Shown: one piece after another, positions 26,841 to 36,453 of the stretch | Layout: each line of letters begins with the position of its first letter | Position numbering within the stretch: the first letter of the stretch is position 1 | Source: CAWHYG01 sp963833505 | Lineage (GTDB): Bacteria > Eisenbacteria > RBG-16-71-46 > CAIMUX01 | Direction of reading: 5' to 3' | DNA length: 64,000 nucleotides | NCBI GenBank assembly: GCA_963833505.1 | Contig: CAWHYG010000007.1 | Coordinates: 2,170,001-2,234,000 of the forward strand | Made by a program: the position numbers and the translations under genes | The notes under the pieces: generated by a model | What the model was told of the DNA's origin: nothing | Database searches by the model: none | The model's input: the letters and a program-made list of their open reading frames with translations, nothing else

Positions 26841-27419
26841 CCTTTCCGACAGATGGCCATCTCGCCGCAAGGCCGCCAGGATCATCTCCCGCGCCCGATG
26901 GACCCGCACTTTGGCATTGGCGACGGAGATTCCGAGGGCGGCGGCGATCTCCGCCGGAGCGAGACCCTCTTGATGCCGGAGCAGGAAGGCCGCGCGATGA
27001 TCCGGATCGAGCGCTTCCAGCGCGCGCCGAAAGGCATCGGCCATCTCCGATTCTTCGAGGCGCTCGTCGGGCCGCGGCTCGCTCGAGGGGATGCCGGCAC
27101 CCGCCGAGTCCAGCCTCTCCATGCTGGTCTCACGGCGGCTCTGGCGCGTTCGGCGGCTCCCATAGTGATCGCGGCAGAGATTGACGGCGATCCGGTAGAG
27201 CCAGGTCGAGACCTTGGACTCTTCCCGGAACCGATCGAGGCTCCGCCAGGCCCGGATAAAGGTGTCCTGGGTCAGCTCTTCGGCCGCTGTCGTCTCGCCC
27301 ACCATTCGAATGATCAGCCCGTAGATCGAATCCTGGTGCCTCTGGACCAGCTCCCGAAACGCGTCCGCGCTGCCGGCCCGCGCCTGCCGAACCAAACCGA
27401 TTTCAGGATCAGACGGCAT
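26799..27419 (-). CDS. ECF-family RNA polymerase sigma factor
   Basis: 206 residues. The sigma-2 domain is clear (DAFRELVQRHQDSIYGLIIR, AEELTQDTFIRAWRSLDRF, STWLYRIAVNLCRDHY), followed by a charged linker and the sigma-4 helix-turn-helix (LDPDHRAAFLLRHQEGLAPAEIAAALG, NAKVRVHRAREMI). ATG 27419 is chosen because the upstream in-frame sequence is not family-like; its Shine-Dalgarno is weak. The last about 14 codons (RRPAGEPHLELADE) are themselves one unit of the downstream tandem repeat. It is presumably held inactive by the anti-sigma factor next to it. Confidence 0.92.
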   Translation of the reverse strand: MPSDPEIGLVRQARAGSADAFRELVQRHQDSIYGLIIRMVGETTAAEELTQDTFIRAWRSLDRFREESKVSTWLYRIAVNLCRDHYGSRRTRQSRRETSMERLDSAGAGIPSSEPRPDERLEESEMADAFRRALEALDPDHRAAFLLRHQEGLAPAEIAAALGISVANAKVRVHRAREMILAALRRDGHLSERRPAGEPHLELADE

Positions 27420-27702
27420 AACACGCTTGGTTTGACGGGACCGGCGTTCCGGGGTTACAGCCGGTTCTCGCCGGTGAGTCGAAGGGAACCAGGGGGCTGT
27501 GTCCGGCCCCCGAAGCCGGTCCGTAAGGAACGACAGGGTCGCGTCCAATTCCCGCCGCCGAGCTGCCCGGAACGAAACGTGTAACCGGAAAGTGCGTCCC
27601 CCGTCCAACAGCGTTAGAATGTCCGGTCGTCCTCCGGGGAACGTCCGGTCGCATTTGCCGGGGCAGAGCGCCACGATTCAATCGCACCATGGAGGTAACC
27701 TC

Positions 27703-28560
27703 ATGTCAGGCAAGGCATTATCGAGATCGATCGCCTTTCTCCTCGGAGTCGGTTTGATCACTGCCGGCTGCGGCCAGGATCGAACGACCTCGATCACCTC
27801 AGGCGGCAGCACGAAGCAGACCGGCGGCACGTCCGTGGCGCAGGGCACTCTATCGGTCCGGATCCTGTCCGGAACACAGACGTCAGACAAGTCGCTGCTC
27901 AACGGAGGGGAACGGCATCCCCTGGAAGGCCTCGGAATCAAGCAGCTGACCCTCACCTTCGGCACGGTCCGGCTCTACCTGGCGCCGGATTCGCTCGTTC
28001 CGGACTCGTTGGACTCGCTTCCGCCCTGGGTGCGCCACGATCCGCGGTTCCATCACGGACCGCCCTCCATGCCTGACACCGCCAGCTATATAGACGTCCT
28101 GCCGGCCCCGATCACGGTCGACATGACGCAGCTCGCCGACACGCTTGGGGCCCTCCTGACCGCCGTCAACGTGCCGGCCGGCAAGTACTCGCACCTGGCC
28201 CTCGGGATATCCAGCGCTTCGGCCGTGACCGACTCCGGAGTCACGGTGCCGGTCGCCCCGTCCGCGCCGGACAGCCTGCTTCGCGTCTTCTCCCAGTTCA
28301 CCGTGACCGCCGGTCAGACCATCCAGATCGAGATCAAGATCGATCTGGATCGCTCTGTCCAGGAGATCCCGCCGGGCAGCGGGACGTACGTGCTGACTCC
28401 GGTCCTTTTCGGAGGAGAGGAGCACGGTCCTGGTCCTGGGCTTGGTCCTGGGCCTGGCGGCGGCGGATGCCCTGGTGACACGTCCGGACATGGCGGTCCC
28501 GCGCCCGGATGGGGAGGCCCCGGCGGCGGCGGGCCTCCGCCCGGCCGCGGACGACGCTGA
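27703..28560 (+). CDS. DUF4382-like lipoprotein
   Basis: 285 residues. Lipobox LITAGC (cleavage before Cys about 22) follows an N-terminal helix. After a Thr/Ser/Gly linker, TLSVRILSG and LTLTFGTVRLYL, then IDVLPAPITVDMTQLAD, VNVPAGKYSHLALGI, and GTYVLTPVLF follow the DUF4382 pattern (pi.ldL..L, lpaGkYt.irl). The C-terminus is an extended Gly/Pro/His-rich tail (GPGPGLGPGPGGGG). GGAGGT lies six bases before ATG 27703. It is transcribed divergently from the ECF sigma operon and may be a target, which is inference. A strong terminator follows. Confidence 0.8.
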   Translation: MSGKALSRSIAFLLGVGLITAGCGQDRTTSITSGGSTKQTGGTSVAQGTLSVRILSGTQTSDKSLLNGGERHPLEGLGIKQLTLTFGTVRLYLAPDSLVPDSLDSLPPWVRHDPRFHHGPPSMPDTASYIDVLPAPITVDMTQLADTLGALLTAVNVPAGKYSHLALGISSASAVTDSGVTVPVAPSAPDSLLRVFSQFTVTAGQTIQIEIKIDLDRSVQEIPPGSGTYVLTPVLFGGEEHGPGPGLGPGPGGGGCPGDTSGHGGPAPGWGGPGGGGPPPGRGRR

Positions 28561-28635
28561 TCTCTGGTTCGCTCGTGGATTTGCTCTCTGATTCACAGCA
28601 GTTCGTTCCCTGATCAGCCCTCTGATCAGGATCGT

Positions 28636-28672
28636 GCCGACCCCTTCTCTCCCCCGGAAGGGGTCGGCTTTT
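28636..28672 (+). terminator. Rho-independent terminator after the lipoprotein gene
   Basis: A perfect 12-bp stem GCCGACCCCTTC / GAAGGGGTCGGC encloses a 9-base loop and is followed by TTTT (28669-28672), 76 bases after the lipoprotein stop. Confidence 0.88.
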
Positions 28673-28800
28673 GTGTTCGGGCAGATCACTCTACTTCCCC
28701 GAGCCGGGTCGGCCGTCGCGGACGGCCAACCTGGTCTTCTCCCCCGAAACGGGTCGGCCGTCATGTTCGGCCAAGTCAGACTTGAAAGTGTCATGGTCCG
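28673..28800. repeat. Degenerate tandem copies of the terminator 3' half
   Basis: Downstream of the terminator, elements of its right arm recur twice: CCGAGCCGGGTCGGCCGTCGCGGACGGCC and CCCCCGAAACGGGTCGGCCGTCATGTTCGGCCA, spaced about 45-50 bases, each followed by a short hairpin. They look like decayed duplications of the terminator unit. No gene is present between 28561 and 28883. Confidence 0.55.
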
Positions 28801-28883
28801 GTCTTGCCGGTGTCCGGGCCTGTCATCGCCCGGGCGTGTCATCGGAGGCGCCCCGCCCACGTCTCGGATCGCCGGCAGGCCAA

Positions 28884-31232
28884 TTACCCCGGACCCGCGC
28901 CCAGACGTTGGATCGCCTGCTCCGCCTCCGGAGCCCGGCCTCCCAATTCGTGATAGCGCTGATAGGCCTGAAGAGCCTCGCGGCGATTGCCGGCCGATTC
29001 CTCCGCGCGTCCGAGCACGCGGTATCCCTCGACGTAGCCGGGTTGCCGCGCCAGGGCCGCCTGTGCGTCGGCAGCGGCGCCTGACGGATCGCCCGCGTCG
29101 AACTTCGCGCGCGCCCGGTTCATCTGGGCCACGGCGGTTTCCGGCGTCTCCCCCGCCGCCGCCAGATACGCCGTGTAGGCGACGACGGCTTCCTTCGGCC
29201 GATCCGCCGCCAGCAGCACGTCGGCTCGCGTGCCGAGAATCCTCAGGCGATCTCCCGCGCCGAACGGCAGGCCCTGCGCCGACTCGACCACCTCGACCGA
29301 CTCCGCCGCCCGATCCAGTCGATACAGACACGTCGCCAGGAGCATCCGGGGAGCGATGAGATAGGGAGCGCTCCAGATCGCCCGGCGGAACTGCTCCGCC
29401 GCCAGGTCGGCCTCTCCCAGGTCCATGAGGAGCTGGCCGAGATTCATCTCGTCCCAAGGGCACAGCTCGACCGCGAAATGGCGAGCCAGCCAGGATCCCC
29501 TCGGAGGCAGAAGTGATCCGCCGGCCGGCAGAGCTGGCAGGACCTGATGCAAACGGGACCCGTCGAGCGCGTCCTTCCCGATCGCGTTTGCGTTCTTCCC
29601 AACGCGCTTCAGGAGGACGGCGACCCGGCCGTCGAGATGGACCAGAGCCCAATCCGGATCCTGGATCCTCTCCATCGCCAGCCGCGGGGCTTCGACGTAA
29701 TCGATGACCGCCGCTTCGAAGCGATACCGGGCGTCGGCTTCCTGCCAGGCCCGGCCGCCGTTCCGGAGCGCCAGGTTGAGGGCGAAGTGCCCGGTGCTGT
29801 GAACCTCGAGCCGGCCGTCGATGAACACGCGCTCTTGAGGATAGGCCCAGATCAGGAACGAGCCCTGTGAAAGACTGGTATAGATCGGCCCCCGGATGGC
29901 GTTCTGTGAAAGATAGCGGGAGGCGTCCCAAGGGAATAGACCCGGCGCCTCGGAGGCCCCGAAGGAGCGGTTGCTTTCGACCGCCGCGTAGATGCGGTTG
30001 TTGAAGAACGAGAAGTCAGAGACGAGAATCGCCAGGCCGACAATCCCCGCCAGGATCCCGAAGATCATTGATGGGACCGCGCCGGACAGGTCCTTTCCGG
30101 ACGGCGTGTTCTTGCCCGAAGGCGAGTTCTCCGAAGGTGGGTATTTTGCGGACGTCGGGTCCTCCGACGGCAGGGCTTTCCTGGAGAGCGGGCTCTTCGG
30201 GGTCGGCTTGTTCGTGGCAGAGCGGCTCTTCCAGAAGGCCAGGGCGCCGAGGCTGCTTCCGGCCAGTGACAGCCAGCGGGAGACGATCGGAACCGACACC
30301 ACGGCGAAGAGCGCCAGGTTTCTCCGGGCCCGGAAGGACAGGAATCCGAAGACGGCCAGCAGGATCAACTCGCCCGCTCGCGGCCGGCGGCCGAGGATGA
30401 GGGCGAGCGCGGTCAGGCCGAGAAACCAGGGATAGAGGTCGGTGGCCGGAAAATGGACGGTCCGGTTGAACGGGCCCAGAAACTCGCCGATCGTGGACGA
30501 ATAGACCGCCAGGGTGCCGTTGATCCGGCTGTACAACACCAACGGGTGAAGCGCGCCCCGGAGGAAATACGGGTTGATCAGGATCGCGAGGAAGGACAGC
30601 CCCAGGGCCGCCCACAGCCGGCGATCCCGGGGGCGGTCGGCGACGGCGGCGATCAGGACCGCGAATCCGACGGCGAACAGGCCCTCCACGTTGACCCACA
30701 GCGCGAAGAGAACCGGCAGCAGGATCCAGGCACGCTTCCAGCCTTCGGCGTGCCGCCGGACGAGCCAGAGGGCGATCGCCAGGAAGAGAAACGTGAACAT
30801 CTCCGGACGCACCTGGAACCGCTCGCTGGCGAGGATCGCGGCCAGCGCGATCACGATCCCGGTCGGGACCGGACTCGCCTCGCGGACGGCCAGACGATAG
30901 AGGATCGCGAACGTGCCCAAGAGGACGAGGACCTGGAAACCGATGGCCAGCGGAACTCCGCCCATCCGGTGAATGAGAAAGAGAAGCAGCTGGAAGATCC
31001 AGTGCAGGTCGACATAGGGACGGCCGGCGGAAGGGTAGGAGAACTCGTCCACCCTCGGAATGTGCCCGTGAGCGACGGCCTGCCCGGCCCGAAGATGGAA
31101 CCAGTAGTCGGCCCCTACCAGGGTCTGGAATCCGGTGGCCACGATGGTGAGCACGGCCAGCGCGAGGAACGCCCAGGCGAAACGCCCGATCGGTGGGCGG
31201 TCGCTCGTGTTCGCTCGGGCGGTTGGAGTCAT
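28884..31232 (-). CDS. Polytopic membrane protein with C-terminal TPR repeats
   Basis: 782 residues. About ten hydrophobic helices occupy residues about 20-365 (FAWAFLALAVLTIVATGF; LHWIFQLLLFLIHRM; GIVIALAAILASERF). An extracytoplasmic insert follows with a repetitive SE..PS.K..PSGK linker (about 370-400), one more helix (IFGILAGIVGLAILVSDF), a soluble domain with VFIDGRLEVHSTGHF, and TPR-like helices from about 600 (NLGQLLMDLGEADLAAEQFR; RAKFDAGDPSGAAADAQAAL; AYQRYHELG). The topology resembles membrane glycosyltransferases of the dolichyl-mannosyltransferase type, but I see no catalytic Asp signature I can assign. ATG 31232 is preferred to the longer 31316 start, which falls in repeated DNA. 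Confidence 0.75.
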   Translation of the reverse strand: MTPTARANTSDRPPIGRFAWAFLALAVLTIVATGFQTLVGADYWFHLRAGQAVAHGHIPRVDEFSYPSAGRPYVDLHWIFQLLLFLIHRMGGVPLAIGFQVLVLLGTFAILYRLAVREASPVPTGIVIALAAILASERFQVRPEMFTFLFLAIALWLVRRHAEGWKRAWILLPVLFALWVNVEGLFAVGFAVLIAAVADRPRDRRLWAALGLSFLAILINPYFLRGALHPLVLYSRINGTLAVYSSTIGEFLGPFNRTVHFPATDLYPWFLGLTALALILGRRPRAGELILLAVFGFLSFRARRNLALFAVVSVPIVSRWLSLAGSSLGALAFWKSRSATNKPTPKSPLSRKALPSEDPTSAKYPPSENSPSGKNTPSGKDLSGAVPSMIFGILAGIVGLAILVSDFSFFNNRIYAAVESNRSFGASEAPGLFPWDASRYLSQNAIRGPIYTSLSQGSFLIWAYPQERVFIDGRLEVHSTGHFALNLALRNGGRAWQEADARYRFEAAVIDYVEAPRLAMERIQDPDWALVHLDGRVAVLLKRVGKNANAIGKDALDGSRLHQVLPALPAGGSLLPPRGSWLARHFAVELCPWDEMNLGQLLMDLGEADLAAEQFRRAIWSAPYLIAPRMLLATCLYRLDRAAESVEVVESAQGLPFGAGDRLRILGTRADVLLAADRPKEAVVAYTAYLAAAGETPETAVAQMNRARAKFDAGDPSGAAADAQAALARQPGYVEGYRVLGRAEESAGNRREALQAYQRYHELGGRAPEAEQAIQRLGAGPG

Positions 31233-31292
31233 CTCGGGCTCTGGACCTCCGCAACGGTGATTCGGGAACAGCGCGGGACCGGCAATCCTGGA

Positions 31293-31366
31293 GTCCTGGA
31301 ACCACGCGGCCTCCATGCCGATGTCTGGACGCCTGGAACCAGGCCGCCTTCATGCCAATGTCGTGG
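31293..31366. repeat. Direct repeat, two copies 37 bases apart
   Basis: CTGGAACCACGCGGCCTCCATGCCGATGTC and CTGGAACCAGGCCGCCTTCATGCCAATGTC occur in tandem with a 37-base period. They lie just upstream of the start of the minus-strand membrane protein. Confidence 0.6.
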
Positions 31367-31513
31367 GGAGCCTAGTACGGTCCGGCGCGACCCGTCCAGC
31401 GCGGTCCGGACCGACATGGGGCCTCCGCTGGCGAGCGGCAACCGAGGCCGTCGCGACCGCCGGCGCCCACGCCGGCGGGGACATCCCGGGATGATGGGAC
31501 TCAGAGGGAGCGC

Positions 31514-33724
31514 GTGAGGCCGCATCCGCTGCGGAGCGAGGCTCGGCCCGCCCGTTGCTTTCCGATCGGGAATCGGCGAATCATGGACACGAACCGTTCA
31601 TCGAGCCCGCCCAGGGCGGGCATGGAGGTTGTTGAGGCCGTGGTCCCGGACGGCGATCCAAGCGTCACACCGGCGCAGCTCGAAGCGGCCGCCATCGAGT
31701 TGGGCCTCCAGCGTCTGGGCATCCGTGAGTTCCGGCCGGGCCAGCGAGAGACGATCGAGACCCTGCTCCAGATCGGCCGCGTGCTCCTCGTCGCCCCCAC
31801 CGGGGGCGGGAAGAGCCTCACGTATCAGCTTCCCGCGACCTTTCTTCCCGGCACCAGCCTGGTCATTTCGCCGCTCATCTCCCTGATGGAAGACCAGGTG
31901 CGCGCCCTGGAATCCCGCGGGATCGCCGCGACCTATCTGGCCGGAACCCTGCCGTACGAGGCGATCCGCGAACGAACCGCGGCGGCGGCTCGCGGCCGCT
32001 ACCGGTTGCTCTACGTCGCGCCCGAGCGCCTCGTCCAGGAGGCGTTTCTTTCGCTGCTTCCGAAGTTGAATTGCCCGTTGGTCGCGGTGGACGAGGCGCA
32101 TTGCATCAGCCATTGGGGACACGACTTCCGGCCTGAGTATCTCGAGATCGGCCGGTTGCTCGAGAAGCTGCCCGGCGTCAAGGTCCTGGCCTGCACGGCC
32201 ACCGCAACTCCCGTCGTGCGCGACGAGATCGTGGAGAAGCTCGGTCTGCCCGCCGACACGCCGCAGCTCGTTCGAGGGTTCGCCCGGCCCAATCTCGCCT
32301 TCCGCGTCACCGAGCTGCGCCGCCGCGACGAACGGAGCCGGCACGTGGATGCTCTGCTACAAGAAACGCTCGGGAAGCCGGGCCGGGCGAGCGGTCGCGC
32401 GATCATCTATTCCCCGACGAGGGTGCTGGCCGAAGAGGAGGCCCACCGCCTCGCCGCTGCCGGTTGGGGGGCTGCCTGCTATCACGCGGGGATGGACGGG
32501 GCCAGACGCCACGAAACTCAGGACCGATTCGCGTCGGGAGAGCTGGAGCTGGTCGTCGCCACCAACGCGTTCGGCATGGGGATCGACCGTCCCGACGTTC
32601 GGGCCGTGATTCACCTGGCGCCTCCGGCGTCGGTCGAGGCGTACTACCAGGAAGCGGGGCGGGCCGGACGCGACGGGAAGGATGCGGTCTGCCTGATGTT
32701 CCTGACGCCCGGCGACATGCCGCTTCGCCGGCGGTTGATCGAACGCGGGGCGGACGGACAGCCGCCCGCACCCGAGGTGCTCGCGCACAAGTGGAACCTG
32801 TTCCTCGAGCTGATGCGCTGGGCGGAGGGAGGCGCGTGCCGCCACGATGCGATCCTCCGCTATTTCGGCGACGAAGCGGAAATCCTGGAAGGATGCGGCC
32901 ATTGCGACGTGTGCCTCGAGCTGGCCGCGGGTGCGGACGATCCGGAGGAGGCCGAGACCACGGTGCGAAAGGCGCTGTGCGGCGTGGCGCGCCTCAAGGG
33001 CCGCTTCGGGCTCACGGCGGCGATGAAGCTTCTCCATGGCACGCCGGATGATCGCCTCACTCGCGGAGGGATGGATCGTACTCCGACCTTCGGCGTGCTG
33101 TCCGATCGGCCGGAAGAGTGGCTCATGCGGCTGCTGCGCCGCTGTGTCACCGCCGGATGGATCGACTTTCTCGGCGGCGACCGCCCTGTGGTGGCGGTCA
33201 CCCGCGAGGGATTCGACGTGATCCACGGCCGGCAGCCCGCCCGGCTTCTTCTGCCGCCCGTTGAGGATCGCCGTGCGCGGACTTCCGGGCGACGGAGGCG
33301 GACTGGCGAAGGCGGCGCGAGAGGCGACCGGGAGGCGGCGCCTGCCGAACGTCGGTCGCGGACCGCCGGGTCGGTGGCGGGGCCTGGCGCTGACAACACG
33401 CTGGCGGGGATGGACTCAACCAGGAGTCTGGCGCGGTCGGGCTCTGCCAGGACGCCGGCAGGTGTGGGCGCCCCGGGGTCTTCGGGGGACCTGGACGCCA
33501 CTGGACGCGCAATCTTCGAGGCGCTTCGGGCCTATCGCATCAACGAGGCTCGCCGGGAGGGCGTGCCGCCGTACGTCATCGCCAGCGACCGGACGCTTCG
33601 CGCCCTCGCGCAGCAGCGACCGCGGGATCTCCAAGAGCTTCGCCTGGTTCCGGGAATCGGGCCGGTCAAAGCGGCGAGGTACGGCGCGGAACTGCTGCGG
33701 GTGATCCGCGAGGCGGCGCTGTGA
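31514..33724 (+). CDS. recQ: RecQ-family ATP-dependent DNA helicase
   Basis: Up to 736 residues. Helicase core: FRPGQRETIETLL, Walker A APTGGGKSLTYQLPA, DEAH box VDEAHCISHWGHDFRPEY, TATATPVV, ATNAFGMGIDRPDVR, YYQEAGRAGRDG. The zinc-binding domain keeps its Cys ligands (ACRHDAILRYFGDE...GCGHCDVC), then an RQC winged helix (RRCVTAGWIDFL). After a low-complexity Arg/Gly/Ser linker (about 585-665) comes an HRDC domain (LRAYRINEARREGVPPYVIASD...IPGIG-like LVPGIGPVKAARYG). GTG 31514 has GAGGGAG three bases upstream; ATG 31583 is the alternative and would remove an unusual N-terminus. It unwinds recombination and repair intermediates. Confidence 0.93.
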   Translation: MRPHPLRSEARPARCFPIGNRRIMDTNRSSSPPRAGMEVVEAVVPDGDPSVTPAQLEAAAIELGLQRLGIREFRPGQRETIETLLQIGRVLLVAPTGGGKSLTYQLPATFLPGTSLVISPLISLMEDQVRALESRGIAATYLAGTLPYEAIRERTAAAARGRYRLLYVAPERLVQEAFLSLLPKLNCPLVAVDEAHCISHWGHDFRPEYLEIGRLLEKLPGVKVLACTATATPVVRDEIVEKLGLPADTPQLVRGFARPNLAFRVTELRRRDERSRHVDALLQETLGKPGRASGRAIIYSPTRVLAEEEAHRLAAAGWGAACYHAGMDGARRHETQDRFASGELELVVATNAFGMGIDRPDVRAVIHLAPPASVEAYYQEAGRAGRDGKDAVCLMFLTPGDMPLRRRLIERGADGQPPAPEVLAHKWNLFLELMRWAEGGACRHDAILRYFGDEAEILEGCGHCDVCLELAAGADDPEEAETTVRKALCGVARLKGRFGLTAAMKLLHGTPDDRLTRGGMDRTPTFGVLSDRPEEWLMRLLRRCVTAGWIDFLGGDRPVVAVTREGFDVIHGRQPARLLLPPVEDRRARTSGRRRRTGEGGARGDREAAPAERRSRTAGSVAGPGADNTLAGMDSTRSLARSGSARTPAGVGAPGSSGDLDATGRAIFEALRAYRINEARREGVPPYVIASDRTLRALAQQRPRDLQELRLVPGIGPVKAARYGAELLRVIREAAL

Positions 33725-34134
33725 ACGGAGGCGACGCGTACCAATTCCCCACTGCTGGAATCCATCGCGCGGCTCGGCTATGAGGTCGCGTGGAAGCTGG
33801 CGCAGGGAGAGAACCCGGGGCCGTGACCGGGCAGGCGGACCCGCTCCGTGTCCAGGCCGGCGATGATCGCGACGGTGAAGGTGACGCGCAGGATCTTATG
33901 GGTCTGATGCCTGGGTCGCTCGGCCGCCGGGTCAATGCGGCCGCGTCGAGCTGCACGATGAGACGTGGTGCCAGGCCGATCTCAACGGAAACGAGGCGTT
34001 TCCAGGGCATTCCGGCTTTGCGCCGCATCGGTGGTAGGCTGTGGCACGAAATCTCGAGCTGCGATCGAGCCGCTCGACGATCAGAAGGAACGCCCGTTCC
34101 GGACGGTCGTGTTCTTTGGATCACGGAGTCGCCC
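33725..34134. other. Intergenic, no gene recognised
   Basis: A 410-base gap between recQ and the glycosyltransferase-like gene. A frame in register with the downstream gene extends through it, but the sequence has no family character and the downstream gene has its own ribosome-binding site. No terminator or promoter stands out. Confidence 0.4.
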
Positions 34135-36450
34135 ATGGTGCGTTCGGAAAAGACCAGCGGGAATCGCCGGCCGCCGCCTGCGCGCGCGCCCAAGGGAGAA
34201 AAGGCCGGAACGGCTCCGGGCCTCCGGCCGGGCCGCTCCACCGGCGTTTTTCGCGACTGGCTGAGCGGGAACGGACCCTATCTCGGCATCTTTCTGCTCG
34301 CGCTGATCTGCCGTGTCATCTACATCCTCCAGCAGCGGGCCAACCCGCAGTTCGATGCGCCGATCCTCGATCCCGCCTATCACGACGAATGGGCGTGGCA
34401 ACTGGCGACCGGCGTCTGGAAGCCGACCGGCCCCTTCTTCCGCGCGCCTCTCTATCCGATCTTCCTGGCCGGCATCTACCGCCTCGCCGGTCACAACTAC
34501 CTTGTGCCGCGGCTGGTTCAAGCCGTGATCGGGTCCGCGAGCTGCGTGCTGGTGGGACTCATCGGGACCCGCCTTTTCTCGCGAGCGGTCGGCCTCCTCG
34601 CCGGGCTGGGCGCCGCTCTCTATGCGATCCTGATCTACTTCGACGGCGAGCTGCAGTTTCCGGTGCTGCTGGTCTTCCTGGTTCTCGCCTTCTTCTACAC
34701 GCTGCTTTGCGGGCTCGGGGAACCCTCGCCGGTCGGTCGCGGCGCGCCCGGGAGCCCGCGCCGTGCAGTGGAAAGCAAACGGGACCTTTCTTCCCCCGAC
34801 TTTGCGGGTTCCCGTCAGGGCATCGCCTCCGATAAACCGGGATTGCAGCGAGCGATGGTGTTCAGCGCCGCTTCAGGCGCGTTCTTCGGGCTGGCCGCGA
34901 TCACGAACCCGCCGGTCGGGGCCTTCCTGCCCGGCCTGGCCTGGGTCTTCTGGCATCGCCTGCGGCGGGGCTGGCCGTGGAAGGCGATGGCGGCGTTCCT
35001 TCTCCTGGCCCTGATTCCGGTGGCGATCGTCACGATGTACAACGCCACGGCCGGCGGCGACTTCGTGGTCATCGCCTCCCAGGGCGGCGTCAACTTCTAC
35101 ATCGGCAACAACGAGCAGTCCGACGGCCAGACCGCGATCGTACCCGGAACCCGCGCCGACTGGTGGGGCGGGCGCTTTGACACCATCCGGCTGGCGGAGG
35201 CGGCCATGGGACGGCCGCTCAGGGACTCGGAGGTCTCGAACTACTGGTATCACAAGGCGCTGGCCTTCATCGCCGGCCATCCGCTGGCCTGGCTCAAGCT
35301 CACGGCCCGGAAGTTCGCCCTGTTCTGGTCGGCGGTCGAGATCGGGAACAACGAGTTCATCCCGCACGCTCTCTCCTATTCGCCGATCATGCGGCTGCCT
35401 TTCCTGGGCTTTGGCCTGGTGACGCCGCTGGCGTTCGCCGGCTTCTATCTGGCCTGGCGCCTCCGGCGGCGCGCCGCCATCCTGCCCGCGCTCTGGATCG
35501 TGCTGTTCATGCTCGGCGTCATCGCATTCTTCGTCTGCGCGCGCTACCGTGTTCCGACCATTCCGTTCCTGCTCATCTTCGCGGCCCTTGCCGTGGTCGA
35601 GGGGGTCGGCCTCTGGCGGCGGGGCGACCGGGGACCGGTCGGAGCGGCGGTTCTCGTCTTCGTCCTGGGGGCGGCGGCTGTGGATCTCCAGGCCATCGGT
35701 CACCACGAGAACATCGCCCAGGCGCGCTTCCACGACGGCATCTCGTGGCGGCAGAAAGGAAACGTGGCGGAGGCGGAGCGCGCCTTTCGGGATGCCGTCC
35801 GCCTGGATCCGAGCCTGGGCGCGGCGCGCGACAACCTGGCCAACCTGATGGCCTCGCGGGGAAGCACGGATGAGGCCCGGCGCGACTATGAACAAGCCAT
35901 CATGGCCGAACCGAGGAACGCCCAGGCCTATGCCAATCTCGCCGGCTTCTACGTGGACGGCGGCAACCTGGCCGCGGCCGATTCGCTCGTGGCGCAGGCG
36001 CTGGCGATCGATCCCGACTTCTCGGAAGCCCTTCGGGTGCGCGGCGTGATCTGCGAAGCGCGAGGCGACCTCGCCGGCGCCCGGGACGCGTACACCCACG
36101 CTCTCCGCTTCACAAGGGAGCGGCCGCGTTTGGAGAACAACCTGGCGGGACTGTCCCTCAAGGAGGGGAAGTACGACGACGCCGAGCAGCATCTCCGGAC
36201 GGCGGTGAGCCTCCAGCCGTCCTATGCCCTCGCCTGGAGCAACCTCGGCGTGCTCTACGTCAAGACCAACCGGCTTCCCCAGGCGGCCGAGGCGCTGCAG
36301 CACGCCGCCGAGCTTGAGCCCGGCTCGCGAAAGGCCTGGCTTCAGCTTGCAGAGGTTCTCGAGCGGCTCGGGAAGACCGCCGAGGCGGCGCAGGCGCGGG
36401 GGCGGGCGTCACAAGCGGGCCAGTCGTCCGGGGGCGGCCCGCACCCGTGA
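34135..36450 (+). CDS. GT39-type membrane glycosyltransferase with C-terminal TPR repeats
   Basis: 771 residues. GGAG lies seven bases before ATG 34135. A Pro/Arg-rich N-terminus is followed by TM1 (YLGIFLLALICRVIYILQ) and the first periplasmic loop ILDPAYHDEWAWQLATG, the acidic loop typical of PMT/ArnT-like (GT-C) enzymes. About ten further helices run to residue about 510 (RVPTIPFLLIFAALAVVEGV). A large loop (SQGGVNFYIGNNEQSDGQTA) is family-typical. From about 530 there are five or more TPR units (ISWRQKGNVAEAERAFRDAV; YANLAGFYVDGGNLAAADS; AWSNLGVLYVKTNRLPQAAE). The likely role is transfer of a sugar from a polyprenyl-phosphate donor to an exported acceptor. Donor and acceptor are unknown. 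Confidence 0.85.
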   Translation: MVRSEKTSGNRRPPPARAPKGEKAGTAPGLRPGRSTGVFRDWLSGNGPYLGIFLLALICRVIYILQQRANPQFDAPILDPAYHDEWAWQLATGVWKPTGPFFRAPLYPIFLAGIYRLAGHNYLVPRLVQAVIGSASCVLVGLIGTRLFSRAVGLLAGLGAALYAILIYFDGELQFPVLLVFLVLAFFYTLLCGLGEPSPVGRGAPGSPRRAVESKRDLSSPDFAGSRQGIASDKPGLQRAMVFSAASGAFFGLAAITNPPVGAFLPGLAWVFWHRLRRGWPWKAMAAFLLLALIPVAIVTMYNATAGGDFVVIASQGGVNFYIGNNEQSDGQTAIVPGTRADWWGGRFDTIRLAEAAMGRPLRDSEVSNYWYHKALAFIAGHPLAWLKLTARKFALFWSAVEIGNNEFIPHALSYSPIMRLPFLGFGLVTPLAFAGFYLAWRLRRRAAILPALWIVLFMLGVIAFFVCARYRVPTIPFLLIFAALAVVEGVGLWRRGDRGPVGAAVLVFVLGAAAVDLQAIGHHENIAQARFHDGISWRQKGNVAEAERAFRDAVRLDPSLGAARDNLANLMASRGSTDEARRDYEQAIMAEPRNAQAYANLAGFYVDGGNLAAADSLVAQALAIDPDFSEALRVRGVICEARGDLAGARDAYTHALRFTRERPRLENNLAGLSLKEGKYDDAEQHLRTAVSLQPSYALAWSNLGVLYVKTNRLPQAAEALQHAAELEPGSRKAWLQLAEVLERLGKTAEAAQARGRASQAGQSSGGGPHP

Positions 36451-36453
36451 CCG

